Counted from the stretch's first letter, positions 26,560 through 35,897 are shown. The stretch is DNA of 64,000 nucleotides from Bacillota bacterium (GCA_023397675.1 JAEWTV010000050.1:18618-82617), one strand, 5' to 3'. The notes: generated from the sequence alone by a model not told the origin. Numbers and translations are program-made.

Positions 26560-26847
26560 ATGAAGATTACACAGGAAATTATTGAACATATTGCAGATCT
26601 TGCAAGATTAAATCTTACAGATTCTGAGAAAGAAAAGCTTACACATGAAATGGCCAATATAGTAGCATACGTAGACAAGCTTAACGAGCTTGATACCAGC
26701 AGTATTGAGCCGACATCGCATGTTAAGCCCGTATATAATGTGTTCAGAGAAGATAAAGTTAAGGAATCGTATGACAGGGAAAAGATACTTGCAAATGCTC
26801 CATCCGCAGACGAAGGCTGTTTCAAAGTTCCAAGGGTGGTAGAGTAG
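26560..26847 (+). CDS. gatC: Asp/Glu-tRNA amidotransferase subunit C
   Basis: 95 residues, the usual length. Family motifs are IEHIADLARLNLTDSEKEKL and VDKLNELDTSSIEPTSHV, with the final NAPSADEGCFKVPRVVE. GatC holds GatA and GatB together in the enzyme that converts misacylated Glu-tRNA(Gln) and Asp-tRNA(Asn) to the correct Gln and Asn forms. AGGAGGAAG precedes the ATG. gatA follows after 12 bp. Confidence 0.96.
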   Translation: MKITQEIIEHIADLARLNLTDSEKEKLTHEMANIVAYVDKLNELDTSSIEPTSHVKPVYNVFREDKVKESYDREKILANAPSADEGCFKVPRVVE

Positions 26848-26859
26848 GAGGAATAAGGC

Positions 26860-28320
26860 GTGGAATTATATCAACTTACCGCTCATGAACTGGGCGATTT
26901 ATTAAAAGATAAAAAAGTAAGTGCTGTTGACATAACAAAGTCATACCTTGACAGAATTTCAAAGGTTGAGAATAAAGTAGACAGCTATCTTACTATTTGC
27001 CAAGAAGAAGCAATTAATAAGGCTCAGGAAGTCCAGAAAAAGATTGAAAGCGGAGAGGCAGCGTCGCCTCTTGCAGGAATTCCTATGGCTATTAAGGACA
27101 ATATATGTACACAGGGAGTTAAAACAACCTGTGCATCCAAAATGCTTAATAATTTTGTTCCGCCATATAACGCTACTGTAATGAATAAGCTTGAAAGCAA
27201 CGATACAATAATGCTTGGAAAGCTTAATATGGATGAGTTTGCAATGGGTGGATCTACAGAAAATTCACATTTTAAACAGACTAAAAACCCTTGGGATATA
27301 GAAAGAGTCCCTGGAGGTTCAAGCGGTGGTGCTGCTGCGGCAGTTGCTGCAAACGAAGCAGTATTTACTCTTGGTTCCGATACAGGTGGATCAATAAGAC
27401 AGCCTGCTTCCTTCTGCGGAGTGGTAGGAATGAAGCCTACTTACGGTTCTGTTTCAAGGTTCGGACTAGTTGCTTTTGCATCTTCTTTGGACCAGATTGG
27501 ACCTTTGACCAAGGATGTAACCGACTGTGCGCTTGTACTTAATGCAATTACAGGTTACGATTCAATGGATACAACATCTTCTAATGTAGATTATCCGGAT
27601 TATACAAAAGCCCTTGTTAACAATATAAAAGGAATGAAAATCGGTATTCCTAAAGAATACATAGGCGAGGGAATAAATGAAGAAGTTAAGGCAAGCATAC
27701 TTAAAGCTATAGAAACGCTTAAAGAGCTTGGCGCCGAATGTGAAGAGTTTTCGCTCCCCATTACTGAGTATGCTATTCCTGCATATTATCTGATTGCTTG
27801 TGCTGAGGCGAGTTCCAACCTTGCAAGGTATGATGGAATAAAATACGGTTACAGAGCTGAAAAATACACTGATTTGCTTGATTTATACAGACAGACAAGA
27901 AGCGAAGCTTTCGGGCCTGAGGTTAAAAGACGTATAATGCTTGGAACCTATGCTTTGAGCTCGGGATATTATGACGCGTACTATAAGAAGGCTCTCCAGG
28001 TCAGAACCCTTATTAAAAATGGTTTTGATCAAGCTTTTGAAAAGTTTGATTTGGTATTGGGTCCTACAGCTCCGACAACTGCTTACAAAATAGGTGAAAA
28101 GGTTGACGATCCGCTTGAAATGTACCTTGGAGATATTTACACCGTATCAGTTAATATTGCAGGTTTGCCGGGTCTCGTTGTTCCATGTGGACATGACAGC
28201 AGCAACCTTCCAATAGGCTTGCAGTTAATCGGTAAAGCATTTGATGAAAGTACCCTTTTAAGAGTAGGCTATACTTTTGAACAAAATACTGTTTATCATA
28301 AAAAGCAGCCCGGAATATAG
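26860..28320 (+). CDS. gatA: Asp/Glu-tRNA amidotransferase subunit A
   Basis: 486 residues, full family length, starting at GTG. It is an amidase-signature enzyme: IPMAIKDNI includes the catalytic lysine (about residue 78), and the GGSSGGAAAAVAA loop with the SDTGGSIRQPASFCG segment (about residue 170-185) gives the cis-Ser and nucleophile Ser. GatA releases ammonia from glutamine and passes it to GatB. GGAGG lies upstream. It is separated from gatB by an unusual 406-bp tandem-repeat spacer instead of the tight spacing normal for this operon. Confidence 0.97.
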   Translation: MELYQLTAHELGDLLKDKKVSAVDITKSYLDRISKVENKVDSYLTICQEEAINKAQEVQKKIESGEAASPLAGIPMAIKDNICTQGVKTTCASKMLNNFVPPYNATVMNKLESNDTIMLGKLNMDEFAMGGSTENSHFKQTKNPWDIERVPGGSSGGAAAAVAANEAVFTLGSDTGGSIRQPASFCGVVGMKPTYGSVSRFGLVAFASSLDQIGPLTKDVTDCALVLNAITGYDSMDTTSSNVDYPDYTKALVNNIKGMKIGIPKEYIGEGINEEVKASILKAIETLKELGAECEEFSLPITEYAIPAYYLIACAEASSNLARYDGIKYGYRAEKYTDLLDLYRQTRSEAFGPEVKRRIMLGTYALSSGYYDAYYKKALQVRTLIKNGFDQAFEKFDLVLGPTAPTTAYKIGEKVDDPLEMYLGDIYTVSVNIAGLPGLVVPCGHDSSNLPIGLQLIGKAFDESTLLRVGYTFEQNTVYHKKQPGI

Positions 28321-28323
28321 ATA

Positions 28324-28645
28324 AATTATCTTACCGAAAGTAATGTTTTTTAGAATAAACAATTTTATAAAAGCGTCAGAAACGAGTAGTGCAAGGAAAA
28401 CGAGGCATGAAAACCGGAGCATGCAGTCTTGGAATTATCTTAACGAAAGAAATATTTTTTTAGAATAAATAATTTTACAAAAAAGTGTCAGAAACGAGTA
28501 GTGCAAGGCAAGCAAGGCGTAAAAACCGGAGCATAAGCAACATGAAATTATCTTAATGGAAGTAATATTTTAGAATAAATAATTTGCAAAAAGTGTAAGA
28601 AACGAGTAGTGCAAGGAAAACAAGGCATGAAAACCGGAGCATATA
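28324..28645 (+). repeat. Three degenerate ~110-bp tandem repeats between gatA and gatB
   Basis: Copies begin with AATTATCTTA at about 28324, 28433 and 28546 (periods 109 and 113 bp). Each contains TTTTAGAATAAA, then GAAACGAGTAGTGCAAGG, then AAAACCGGAGCAT near its end. Copies differ by small indels and substitutions, and no frame runs through them. There is no unique spacer, so this is not CRISPR. They may be a mobile-element relic or a structured untranslated region. Confidence 0.85.
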
Positions 28646-28726
28646 TTATATATGTGAGGATTTGAGTGCCAAAGTTTGACACCGCAATACGAAGTTTATT
28701 ACGCTTTTACCACAGAGGTGAAAATT

Positions 28727-30160
28727 ATGGAATACGAAATTGTAATAGGTTTGGAAGTTCATGCAGAACTTGCAACCAAATCAAAAATATACTGTTCATG
28801 CAAAACCGAATTCGGAGGGGAGCCCAATACCCACTGCTGTCCCATTTGTACAGGAATGCCAGGAGTTTTGCCGGTACTTAATGAGAAGGTTGTTGAGTAT
28901 GCTGTAAGAGCAGGTCTTGCTACAAATTGTACAATTGCCGAATACAGCAAACAGGACAGGAAAAATTACTTCTACCCCGATTTGCCCAAGGCTTATCAGG
29001 TATCGCAGTATGATCTTCCACTGTGTAAGGAAGGTTATGTTGAAATAGACATAGAAGGCACAAAGAAGAAGATTGGAATTACAAGAATTCATATAGAAGA
29101 GGATGCGGGCAAGCTTATTCATGATGAGTGGGGATCCGGAACATTAGTTGATTACAACAGATGTGGTGTTCCGCTTATTGAAATTGTAAGCGAACCGGAT
29201 ATACGTTCCGCAGAAGAAGCCAGGGCATACGTTGAAAACCTGAGAGCCATACTTCAATATGTTGAGGTTTCTGACTGCAAGATGCAGGAGGGTTCTTTAA
29301 GAGCCGATGTAAACCTCTCAGTAAGACCGAAAGGACAGGAAAAGTTCGGTACAAGAACTGAAATGAAGAATCTCAATTCCTTCAGGTCGATTGTTAGGGC
29401 TGTAGAGGCTGAAGCAAAAAGACAGATCAGCGAAATTGAATCAGGCGGAACTATATATCAGGAAACACGCCGCTGGGATGATGATAAGGGTATAAGCTAT
29501 GCTATGAGAAGCAAGGAGGAAGCTCATGACTACAGATACTTCCCCGAACCCGACCTTGCACCTATAGTTTCCGACCGTGAGTGGATTGAAGGGATAAAGG
29601 CCTCATTACCCGAGCTGCCTGAAGCAAGAAGAAACAGATATATAAGTGAGTTTGGACTGCCTGAATATGATGCACTGCTTATAACCCAATCAAAGGTGCT
29701 TTCAGACTTCTTCGAAGAAGCTGTTTCAAAAAGCAGCAGCCCTAAACTGGTTAGTAACTGGATAATGGGCGATTTAATGAGAATCTTGAAGGACTAGGGT
29801 CTTGAAGTAGAACAGATACCTTTCCCTGCTGAGTACCTGGCAAGAATGATTAAGCTTATAGAAAGCGGCAAGATCAGTGGTACAATTGCAAAGAAGGTAT
29901 TCGAAAAGATGTTTGAATCAGGCAAGGACCCTGAAACAATAGTTAAAGAGGAAGGCTTGGAAGTTGTAAGCGATGAAGGAGCACTTGTAGGTATTGTTAA
30001 ATCAATCCTTGAAAAGAATCCTCAGTCTGTAGATGATTATAAAAACGGTAAGGAAAAGGCAATAGGTTTCCTTGTAGGCCAGGCAATGAAAGAGACAAAA
30101 GGTAAGGCAAATCCGCAGATAATCAATAAGATATTGAAGGAAGAACTGGATAAGATGTAA
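28727..30160 (+). pseudogene. gatB: gatB, amidotransferase subunit B, interrupted by in-frame TAG
   Basis: The frame from the ATG behind GAGGTG would give 477 residues, the normal GatB length. It is broken by TAG at 29795-29797 (codon 357). The N-terminal part holds the catalytic cradle domain (EIVIGLEVHAEL, CCPICTGMPGVLPVLN, EEDAGKLIHD, DYNRCGVPLIEI). The same reading frame continues without shift after the TAG as GLEVEQIPFPAEYLARMI and then through the rest of the helical and YqeY-like tail domains. A single base change in an AAG, GAG or CAG codon would create the stop. A restart at ATG 29846 has no good ribosome binding site. The cut-off tail is needed for tRNA binding in the family. Confidence 0.9.
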
Positions 30161-30181
30161 GCATTAAAAATCAGAAGAATG

Positions 30182-30235
30182 CCCCTTTTATAGTAAGTAT
30201 TGAAACAAGTCTTACTGTAAAGGGGTATTTTTATT
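30182..30235 (+). terminator. Terminator of the gat operon
   Basis: A long stem (30182-30197 with 30211-30225, one small irregularity) closes over a 13-nt loop and is followed by a T-rich run. Confidence 0.8.
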
Positions 30236-30443
30236 ATTTTACTACTTTTATAAAACTCCTATAGCGAACACTAAAATATAATTTTATATATTTTAGTTAT
30301 GGTATGACTTTAAATAAGGCATACCTTTTTGCTTCTTATTTGTGTATAATTGGTAGGTATAGATATTTTAAAAAACCAAAAGTTATTTAATTTGATTATG
30401 ATCAAGGCCTAATTTTGTACTATATATTTGTTAAGGGGGCAAA

Positions 30444-31433
30444 ATGATTAAAAGAAAACTAATTTTTATAATTCTACTGGTTGCACTCGTTTTTGCAGGT
30501 TGTTCCAACAACAGCAATACTGGTAAGTCGGCTACAACTAATCATATATCTTCCATACAAGGTACAACTACTTCTGCCAATACTACAACCGGACAATACA
30601 ACCTGACTAAGTGTGAAGTTGTTGAAAAGCTTTGCTCAAAAGAATTTAAAGGAAGGTATATTGGGACAGAAGGCAATAAAAAAGCAGGGGAATATATCTC
30701 AAAACTGTTTGGAGATATAGGTCTCCAAAAACTTGAAAACGGCAGTTATTTGCAAGAATTCAAATATAGTTTAATGCGAAATAGTGAAGACTCTGGAAAG
30801 ATGAAAACAGAAAACACGTTACCTGCTTATAATATTGTCGGAAAGATTCCTGGTAAAAATCATAAAAGCTGTATAGTCATATCAGCGCATTACGACCATA
30901 TGGGCGAAAGGAATGGTGCTTTTTATGCTGGAGCAATTGATAACTGTTCAGGTGTTTCAATACTCCTTGATATAGCAAATAAATTAGTTAAAGAATTCTC
31001 GGGCAAGCTACCGGAGAACGATATCTATATTTGTGCCTTTAATGGAGAGGAAATTGGACTTAAGGGGAGTTCTGCCATGGTAGATACTCTCAGAGCAAAA
31101 TATGATGAAATTACTGATGTTAACATAGAATGTATCGAAGGATTAGTATCAAAAAAGATAATATTAGTGGGAGAACCGATAAATAGCAGTAATTTTATAA
31201 ATAATATAAAAACCTCATTGGATAAACAAAGTATTTTATGTGAAGCAGTGGGTAACAAATACGGAAGTGATCATATGGCTTTTATCAGATCCGGATATAA
31301 TGGAGTAACAGTCGGCCAGGAAGCAACCGACACTATGCATACCCCTGATGATACTCCTGATAAAATTAATTATGAATTCCTTGATAAGGTAAGTGAAAGT
31401 ATATATCTTTTCCTTAAGGGATATCAAATTTAA
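30444..31433 (+). CDS. Lipoprotein M28-family zinc aminopeptidase
   Basis: 329 residues. The lipobox FAGC puts the lipidated Cys at residue 20, followed by a Ser/Thr-rich linker to about residue 55. M28 metal ligands are visible in order: SAHYDHMG (about 153), GAIDNCSG (about 169), FNGEEIG (about 199) with the catalytic and metal Glu pair, and the final His in GSDHMAF (about 275). M28 enzymes remove N-terminal residues from peptides outside the cell. AGGGGGC lies before the ATG. It precedes two subtilase-like lipoproteins on the same strand, which together look like a surface peptidase locus. Confidence 0.88.
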   Translation: MIKRKLIFIILLVALVFAGCSNNSNTGKSATTNHISSIQGTTTSANTTTGQYNLTKCEVVEKLCSKEFKGRYIGTEGNKKAGEYISKLFGDIGLQKLENGSYLQEFKYSLMRNSEDSGKMKTENTLPAYNIVGKIPGKNHKSCIVISAHYDHMGERNGAFYAGAIDNCSGVSILLDIANKLVKEFSGKLPENDIYICAFNGEEIGLKGSSAMVDTLRAKYDEITDVNIECIEGLVSKKIILVGEPINSSNFINNIKTSLDKQSILCEAVGNKYGSDHMAFIRSGYNGVTVGQEATDTMHTPDDTPDKINYEFLDKVSESIYLFLKGYQI

Positions 31434-31525
31434 ACGGTGGGTTAAAGATTTAATTTATTACTAAAAAGGTTAAAGCTATAAATGGACAACAGTTTTTAAA
31501 TACCACATAAGGGGGGAAGACGCAT

Positions 31526-32839
31526 ATGTTAAATGTACCATATAAGGTTAAAATGAAAAAAGTCGTTTGCTTATGCTTGTTTTTAGTATTATCTCTTACT
31601 GGATGCAGCGAATCACAGACAAGCCAAACAAATACAAACCAAACGACACAAAAACAAGCTGATGTATCTACGACTACTACTGTTTTAAATACAAACCAGT
31701 CAAATCAGAATGAAAATGATAAATATAAAACTTTAATTTCATCCGGTAATAAGTTAGAAATTGTAAGAAGGCCACCTGCAGCAGATTACACATTTTTTAA
31801 TCCTGGTAAGCTGAAAGCATTACCTAAAGCTTCTGAAATGGGTGAGTTTGATTTAAGAAGCAGTGACTTGACTGAAATTGATTTAGGAAACCATTTACAG
31901 GATTTATTGAAATGTAATTTTGACACTGTAACGAAGTGGCCTGATAAACTGCCTTCTGGCTTTAATCCTCAATCCATAATGGAATTGGGTAAAAACCCTG
32001 GTTTGAACATAAGAAACTTGCATAAAAAAGGAATTACCGGAAAGAACGTTGGAATTGCAATTATTGATCAGGCCTTGCTTGTTGATCACATAGAGTATAA
32101 AGATAGATTAAAATCATATGAAGAAATTCACAGTAGTGCTATAAACGCACAAATGCATGGATCTGCTGTTTCTTCCATTTCTGTGGGTAAGTCAGTAGGT
32201 GTAGCACCAGAAGCAGACTTGTACTATATTGCTGCTGATAGGGGTACTTCGGATGGTAATTCTTTCGAATATGATGTTACGTGGATTGCTAAATCTATAG
32301 ATCGTATAGTTGAAATCAATAAAACTTTACCAAAGGAGAAGAAAATCAGGGTTATTTCAATATCACTGGGAATAGGTAAAGAAATGAATAATTATCAGGA
32401 AGCTTTTGATGCTATTCAAAGAGCCGCCAAGGAGGGAATATGTACAATACATGTCGGAAGTAATTCCTTCGCCGGTGCTGGTCGTGATCCTTTGAAAAGC
32501 GCAGATAACATCTCTTCATATTGTGTAGGGGAATGGATAAAAAGCAATATGCCATATATGGATAAAAAGCTTCTGGTTCCAATGGATTCGCGGTGTACTG
32601 CAAGCCCAACAGGTGAAAAGGATTATGTGTTTTACAGATATGGTGGAGAAAGTTGGGTAGCACCATATGTTGCAGGATTATATGCCTTGTCATGCCAGGT
32701 GAACCCTGACATAACACCTGAGATATTCTGGGATCAGGCTTTTAAAACGTGTGATTCAATTCAGGTTGATAGTAAAGGCACTAAAGGAAAAATGGTCAAC
32801 CCTGTGAAATTAATTGAAGTAATTCAAAAGTTAAAGTAA
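31526..32839 (+). CDS. Lipoprotein subtilase-like (S8) peptidase with complete triad
   Basis: 437 residues. The start is set by GGGGGGA 8 nt before the ATG; an internal ATG at 31553 is closer to the signal. The lipobox LTGC is near residue 27, followed by a Thr/Gln/Asn-rich linker. A compact S8-like domain has D181 (AIIDQA), H211 (MHGSAVSSI) and S376 (GESWVAPYVAGL, in place of GTSMAAPHVAGL). The spacing is shorter than in classical subtilases, and the oxyanion Asn region is hard to place. It is a paralogue of the gene at 33157. Activity is probable, but the altered serine motif makes it less than certain. Confidence 0.82.
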   Translation: MLNVPYKVKMKKVVCLCLFLVLSLTGCSESQTSQTNTNQTTQKQADVSTTTTVLNTNQSNQNENDKYKTLISSGNKLEIVRRPPAADYTFFNPGKLKALPKASEMGEFDLRSSDLTEIDLGNHLQDLLKCNFDTVTKWPDKLPSGFNPQSIMELGKNPGLNIRNLHKKGITGKNVGIAIIDQALLVDHIEYKDRLKSYEEIHSSAINAQMHGSAVSSISVGKSVGVAPEADLYYIAADRGTSDGNSFEYDVTWIAKSIDRIVEINKTLPKEKKIRVISISLGIGKEMNNYQEAFDAIQRAAKEGICTIHVGSNSFAGAGRDPLKSADNISSYCVGEWIKSNMPYMDKKLLVPMDSRCTASPTGEKDYVFYRYGGESWVAPYVAGLYALSCQVNPDITPEIFWDQAFKTCDSIQVDSKGTKGKMVNPVKLIEVIQKLK

Positions 32840-32878
32840 CCTGATATAAGTTTAGACAAAAAATAAATTATGTCACAT

Positions 32879-32925
32879 AAAAAGGCTTGTTATCTGCGAA
32901 TGTAGATAAAAGCCTTTTTACTTTT
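32879..32925 (+). terminator. Rho-independent terminator
   Basis: Stem AAAAAGGCTT/AAGCCTTTTT with a T-run lies 40 bp after the first subtilase-like gene. Confidence 0.75.
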
Positions 32926-33156
32926 GTAGAGAATATAAAAGGACACACTTGTTCTATAATAAAATCAGCTGCTTAATGACCTTTAACGTGGATTGATTGT
33001 ATTAATCTTTAAGTTTTATATTTGTGCCATTGTATTTTCTATTATATTAAACAACTATTCTACAAATTATGTTTACTTCTGTATATTTTTTTAATAAAAT
33101 ATGGTTAATTATATTATTCATTATTTAGCGCTTAAGTATTAAGAAGGAAGCCCAGT
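32926..33156. other. Intergenic region before the second subtilase-like gene
   Basis: 231 AT-rich bases. A TATAAT lies at 32955-32960 but I find no matching -35 box at the right distance. No gene or stable RNA is seen. Confidence 0.3.
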
Positions 33157-34446
33157 ATGAAAAAAATAATTTGTTTAAGCCTGATTATAGTATCTTTTTT
33201 AACTGCATGCAGCTCGTCACAAAAGGATGAAGCCCATACATATAAAACTCAGACAAATAATCCGGCAAGTGAGTCCCAAATAAGTCAGATAGAGAACAAC
33301 TACTTTGAAAAATATAAAACCTTGATTACTCCGGATAACAGGCTGGGTATAGTTAGAACACCACCTGCACCGGACTATTCTAAAAACCATCCGGGTAAAT
33401 TGACACAGCTTCCGGCTCCCGATGCTAAATCTTTAACTAAAGAGATAGATTTGAGAAGTGCTGACCTGTCGGGGCTTGACTTAAGACCTAATCGTAAGGA
33501 TTTACTGAATTCCAATTTTGACAGTTTGACAAAATGGCCTTTGGTATTGCCAGGTGGCTTTTATCACCCAGAGATTATGGATTTGGGTAAAAACCCGGGT
33601 TTAGGGGTACGAAATATACATGGCAAAGGCATCACAGGGAAAAATATTGGGCTGGCAATTATTGATGAGAGTCTACTTGTTGAACATGTAGAATATGCAG
33701 ATAGATTAAAACTGTATGAAGAAATTCACAATGGAGATGTAATGGCTACTATGCACGGATCTGCGGTTGCTTCAATTGCCGCGGGTAAGACGGTTGGGGT
33801 AGCACCTGAAGCGAATTTGTATTATATTGCTGCTACAGCAGGGACTTGGGAGAACGGTAATTTTGAATATGACCTTAAATGGTTGGCCCAATGTATAGAT
33901 CGAATTATACAGGTTAATAGAACACTGACAAAAGAAAATAAAATCAGAGTAATATCCATATCTCTGACATTAGACACTTCAAGGAAAAATTATGACAAAG
34001 TAAAAGAGTCCATTGAGAAGGCAAAAAAGGAGGGAATATATACTGTTTACTGTAACAGTAATCCTTTATATTGCCTGGGGCGTCATCCAAAAAGAGACCC
34101 TGATGACTTTAATTCATTTGTTAAAGGGAGAGTTTGGGCTGATTCAACTGACATTATAAAAAATCAGCTTTTTGTCCCTACGGATTCAAGGTGTATTGCA
34201 AGCCCCACAGGTTCCGATGATTATGTGTTTTACAGGTATGGAGACATGAACTGGTCGGTACCCTATATTGCAGGATTATATGTTTTGGCATGCCAGGCAA
34301 ATCCGAATGTAACGCCGGAAATCTTCTGGAACGAAGCATTTAAAACAGGGAATGTCTTTGAAGCTGATAATAACGGTAGTAAGGCAGTTCTTGGTAAAAT
34401 AGTAAATCCGGTAAAACTTATTGAAAATTTAGAGAAACTAAAGTAA
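33157..34446 (+). CDS. Subtilase-like lipoprotein paralogue lacking the catalytic serine
   Basis: 429 residues, lipobox LTAC (Cys near residue 18). It aligns closely with the gene at 31526 over its whole length, including PPAPDYS, the LRSADLSGLDL stretch and the C-terminal VNPVKLIENLEKL. D170 (AIIDES) and H200 (MHGSAVASI) are kept, but the serine loop reads DMNWSVPYIAGL: Asn365 stands where the paralogue has Ser. A Ser two residues later is not at the family's catalytic position. It is therefore probably a pseudoenzyme, perhaps binding peptide or regulating its partner. GAAGGAAG precedes the ATG. Confidence 0.82.
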   Translation: MKKIICLSLIIVSFLTACSSSQKDEAHTYKTQTNNPASESQISQIENNYFEKYKTLITPDNRLGIVRTPPAPDYSKNHPGKLTQLPAPDAKSLTKEIDLRSADLSGLDLRPNRKDLLNSNFDSLTKWPLVLPGGFYHPEIMDLGKNPGLGVRNIHGKGITGKNIGLAIIDESLLVEHVEYADRLKLYEEIHNGDVMATMHGSAVASIAAGKTVGVAPEANLYYIAATAGTWENGNFEYDLKWLAQCIDRIIQVNRTLTKENKIRVISISLTLDTSRKNYDKVKESIEKAKKEGIYTVYCNSNPLYCLGRHPKRDPDDFNSFVKGRVWADSTDIIKNQLFVPTDSRCIASPTGSDDYVFYRYGDMNWSVPYIAGLYVLACQANPNVTPEIFWNEAFKTGNVFEADNNGSKAVLGKIVNPVKLIENLEKLK

Positions 34447-34494
34447 TTTAGTACCTAAAATATTGAACTAAGAATTGGACTTATGTAACTATTT

Positions 34495-34528
34495 AAAAAA
34501 ACAACCTGGTGGCAGGTTGTTTTTTTGA
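34495..34528 (+). terminator. Rho-independent terminator
   Basis: Stem ACAACCT/AGGTTGT (34501-34507 with 34514-34520), extended by A-T pairs on each side, followed by seven T. It ends the subtilase-like gene. Confidence 0.85.
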
Positions 34529-34558
34529 TTTATTAATATCATAATCTCAATAAAATTC

Positions 34559-34588
34559 TTGTATACAATAAACAATTTGTATTATAAT
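34559..34588 (+). promoter_or_regulatory. Sigma-A promoter of pta-ackA
   Basis: TTGTAT (34559-34564) and TATAAT (34583-34588) are separated by 18 bp. Transcription would begin near 34595, giving a leader of about 290 nt before pta. Confidence 0.65.
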
Positions 34589-34594
34589 GAGTAT

Positions 34595-34870
34595 GGTCAC
34601 GAAAGGCCAAACATCAGTGTTTTAGGCATCAGGTAATATGACCAGGTAATAAAATGTCATGTTTAATATATAAGATGAAGCAATTTTGCAACACATGTTT
34701 GTATCCCAATTACCGGATACAAACGAGAAAAAGAATCGTAATTACTTCATCTTATGGATTAAGGAATATATGTTGTAATGCAACATATATAGCAGGAGAA
34801 TTTGGAATCATATTAATATATCCAGATTTAATCCGGGCAATTTAAATTAAATCCAGATTTTCAAAAGTAG
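34595..34870 (+). promoter_or_regulatory. Long structured 5' leader of pta, possible unclassified regulatory RNA
   Basis: Foldable pieces seen in order: GGTCA (34595-34599) pairing with TGACC about 50 nt later; a long-range 10-bp stem between ATAAGATGAAG (about 34670) and CTTCATCTTAT (about 34747) that encloses the 10-bp hairpin GTTTGTATCC/GGATACAAAC; and a further hairpin ATATATGTTG/CAACATATAT. The 63-codon frame within it has no ribosome binding site. I cannot match it to a known riboswitch class. Confidence 0.5.
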
Positions 34871-34887
34871 AAACGGGGGCTTATGTA

Positions 34888-35877
34888 ATGAATTTTTTGG
34901 AGCAGATATCAGAACGTGCAAAGTCTGATATTAAAACGATAGTACTGCCGGAAAGCAATGATATCAGGACACTTAAGGCAACTGCAATGGTTTATGAAAA
35001 GGGTATTGCAAATGTTGTACTTGTAGGTAATCCTGACGAAATAAAAAAGCTGGCCGGAGATTTGGACATTTCTAAAGCAACAATAGTAGATCCAGCAACA
35101 TCTGATAAGAAGGAAGACTATGTTAATACCTTCTATGAAATGAGAAAAGCAAAGGGTGTTACTCTTGAACAGGCTCAAAAGACAATGCTTGACCCAACTT
35201 ACTGGGGAGTAATGATGGTTAAAAAAGGCGATGCAGATGGAATGGTATCAGGAGCAGTTCATTCAACTGCAGATACATTAAGACCTGCACTTCAAATATT
35301 AAAAACTGCACCTGGTGTTAAGCTCGTATCTAGCTTCTTTGTAATGGAAGTTCCAAATTGTGAATATGGATCAAACGGATCATTTATTTTTGCAGACTGT
35401 GGCCTTGAACCAAATCCTGATGCTGAAAAACTCTCAGATATAGCTATAGCATCAGCTAAATCCTTCAAGGCTTTTATTAATGATACACCAAAGGTTGCAA
35501 TGCTTTCATTCTCTTCGTATGGGAGCGGTAAAAGCGAAATAGTTGATAAGGTTGTAAATGCAACAAAACTTGCAAAGGAAAAGGCACCTGATCTTATCCT
35601 TGATGGCGAACTCCAGGCAGATGCGGCAATTGTTCCTTCGGTAGGAAAGTCAAAAGCACCAGGAAGCCCTGTTGCCGGACAAGCAAATGTACTTATTTTC
35701 CCTGACCTTAACTGCGGAAATATAGCATACAAGCTTGTTCAAAGACTTGCTAAGGCAGAAGCTTACGGACCTATTACACAAGGACTTGCAAAACCTGTTA
35801 ATGATCTTTCAAGAGGATGCAGTGCTGAAGATATAGTTGGAGTTGTTGCAATAACTGCAGTTCAGGCACAAAACTAG
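34888..35877 (+). CDS. pta: Phosphate acetyltransferase
   Basis: 329 residues, the size of the short Pta form. Family features include IVLPESNDIRTLKA at the start, MVSGAVHSTADTLRPALQI (about 114-132), SFSSYGSGKSE and DGELQADAA. It converts acetyl-CoA and phosphate to acetyl phosphate in the cytoplasm, the first step of acetate formation. ackA follows after 20 bp and completes the pathway with ATP gain. GGGGG lies 8 nt before the ATG. The long leader upstream suggests regulation at the RNA level. Confidence 0.96.
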   Translation: MNFLEQISERAKSDIKTIVLPESNDIRTLKATAMVYEKGIANVVLVGNPDEIKKLAGDLDISKATIVDPATSDKKEDYVNTFYEMRKAKGVTLEQAQKTMLDPTYWGVMMVKKGDADGMVSGAVHSTADTLRPALQILKTAPGVKLVSSFFVMEVPNCEYGSNGSFIFADCGLEPNPDAEKLSDIAIASAKSFKAFINDTPKVAMLSFSSYGSGKSEIVDKVVNATKLAKEKAPDLILDGELQADAAIVPSVGKSKAPGSPVAGQANVLIFPDLNCGNIAYKLVQRLAKAEAYGPITQGLAKPVNDLSRGCSAEDIVGVVAITAVQAQN

Positions 35878-35897
35878 AATGGATGGGAGTAAATAAA

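Noticed and set aside
28324..28645. CRISPR array
   Set aside because: The units are about 110 bp, degenerate and without unique spacers or nearby cas genes.
29795..29797. Pyrrolysine or general TAG recoding
   Set aside because: Many ordinary genes in the window end in TAG with no in-frame extension, and no pyrrolysine genes are seen here.
34654..34845. 63-codon frame in the pta leader
   Set aside because: No ribosome binding site, and its sequence is explained by RNA stems.
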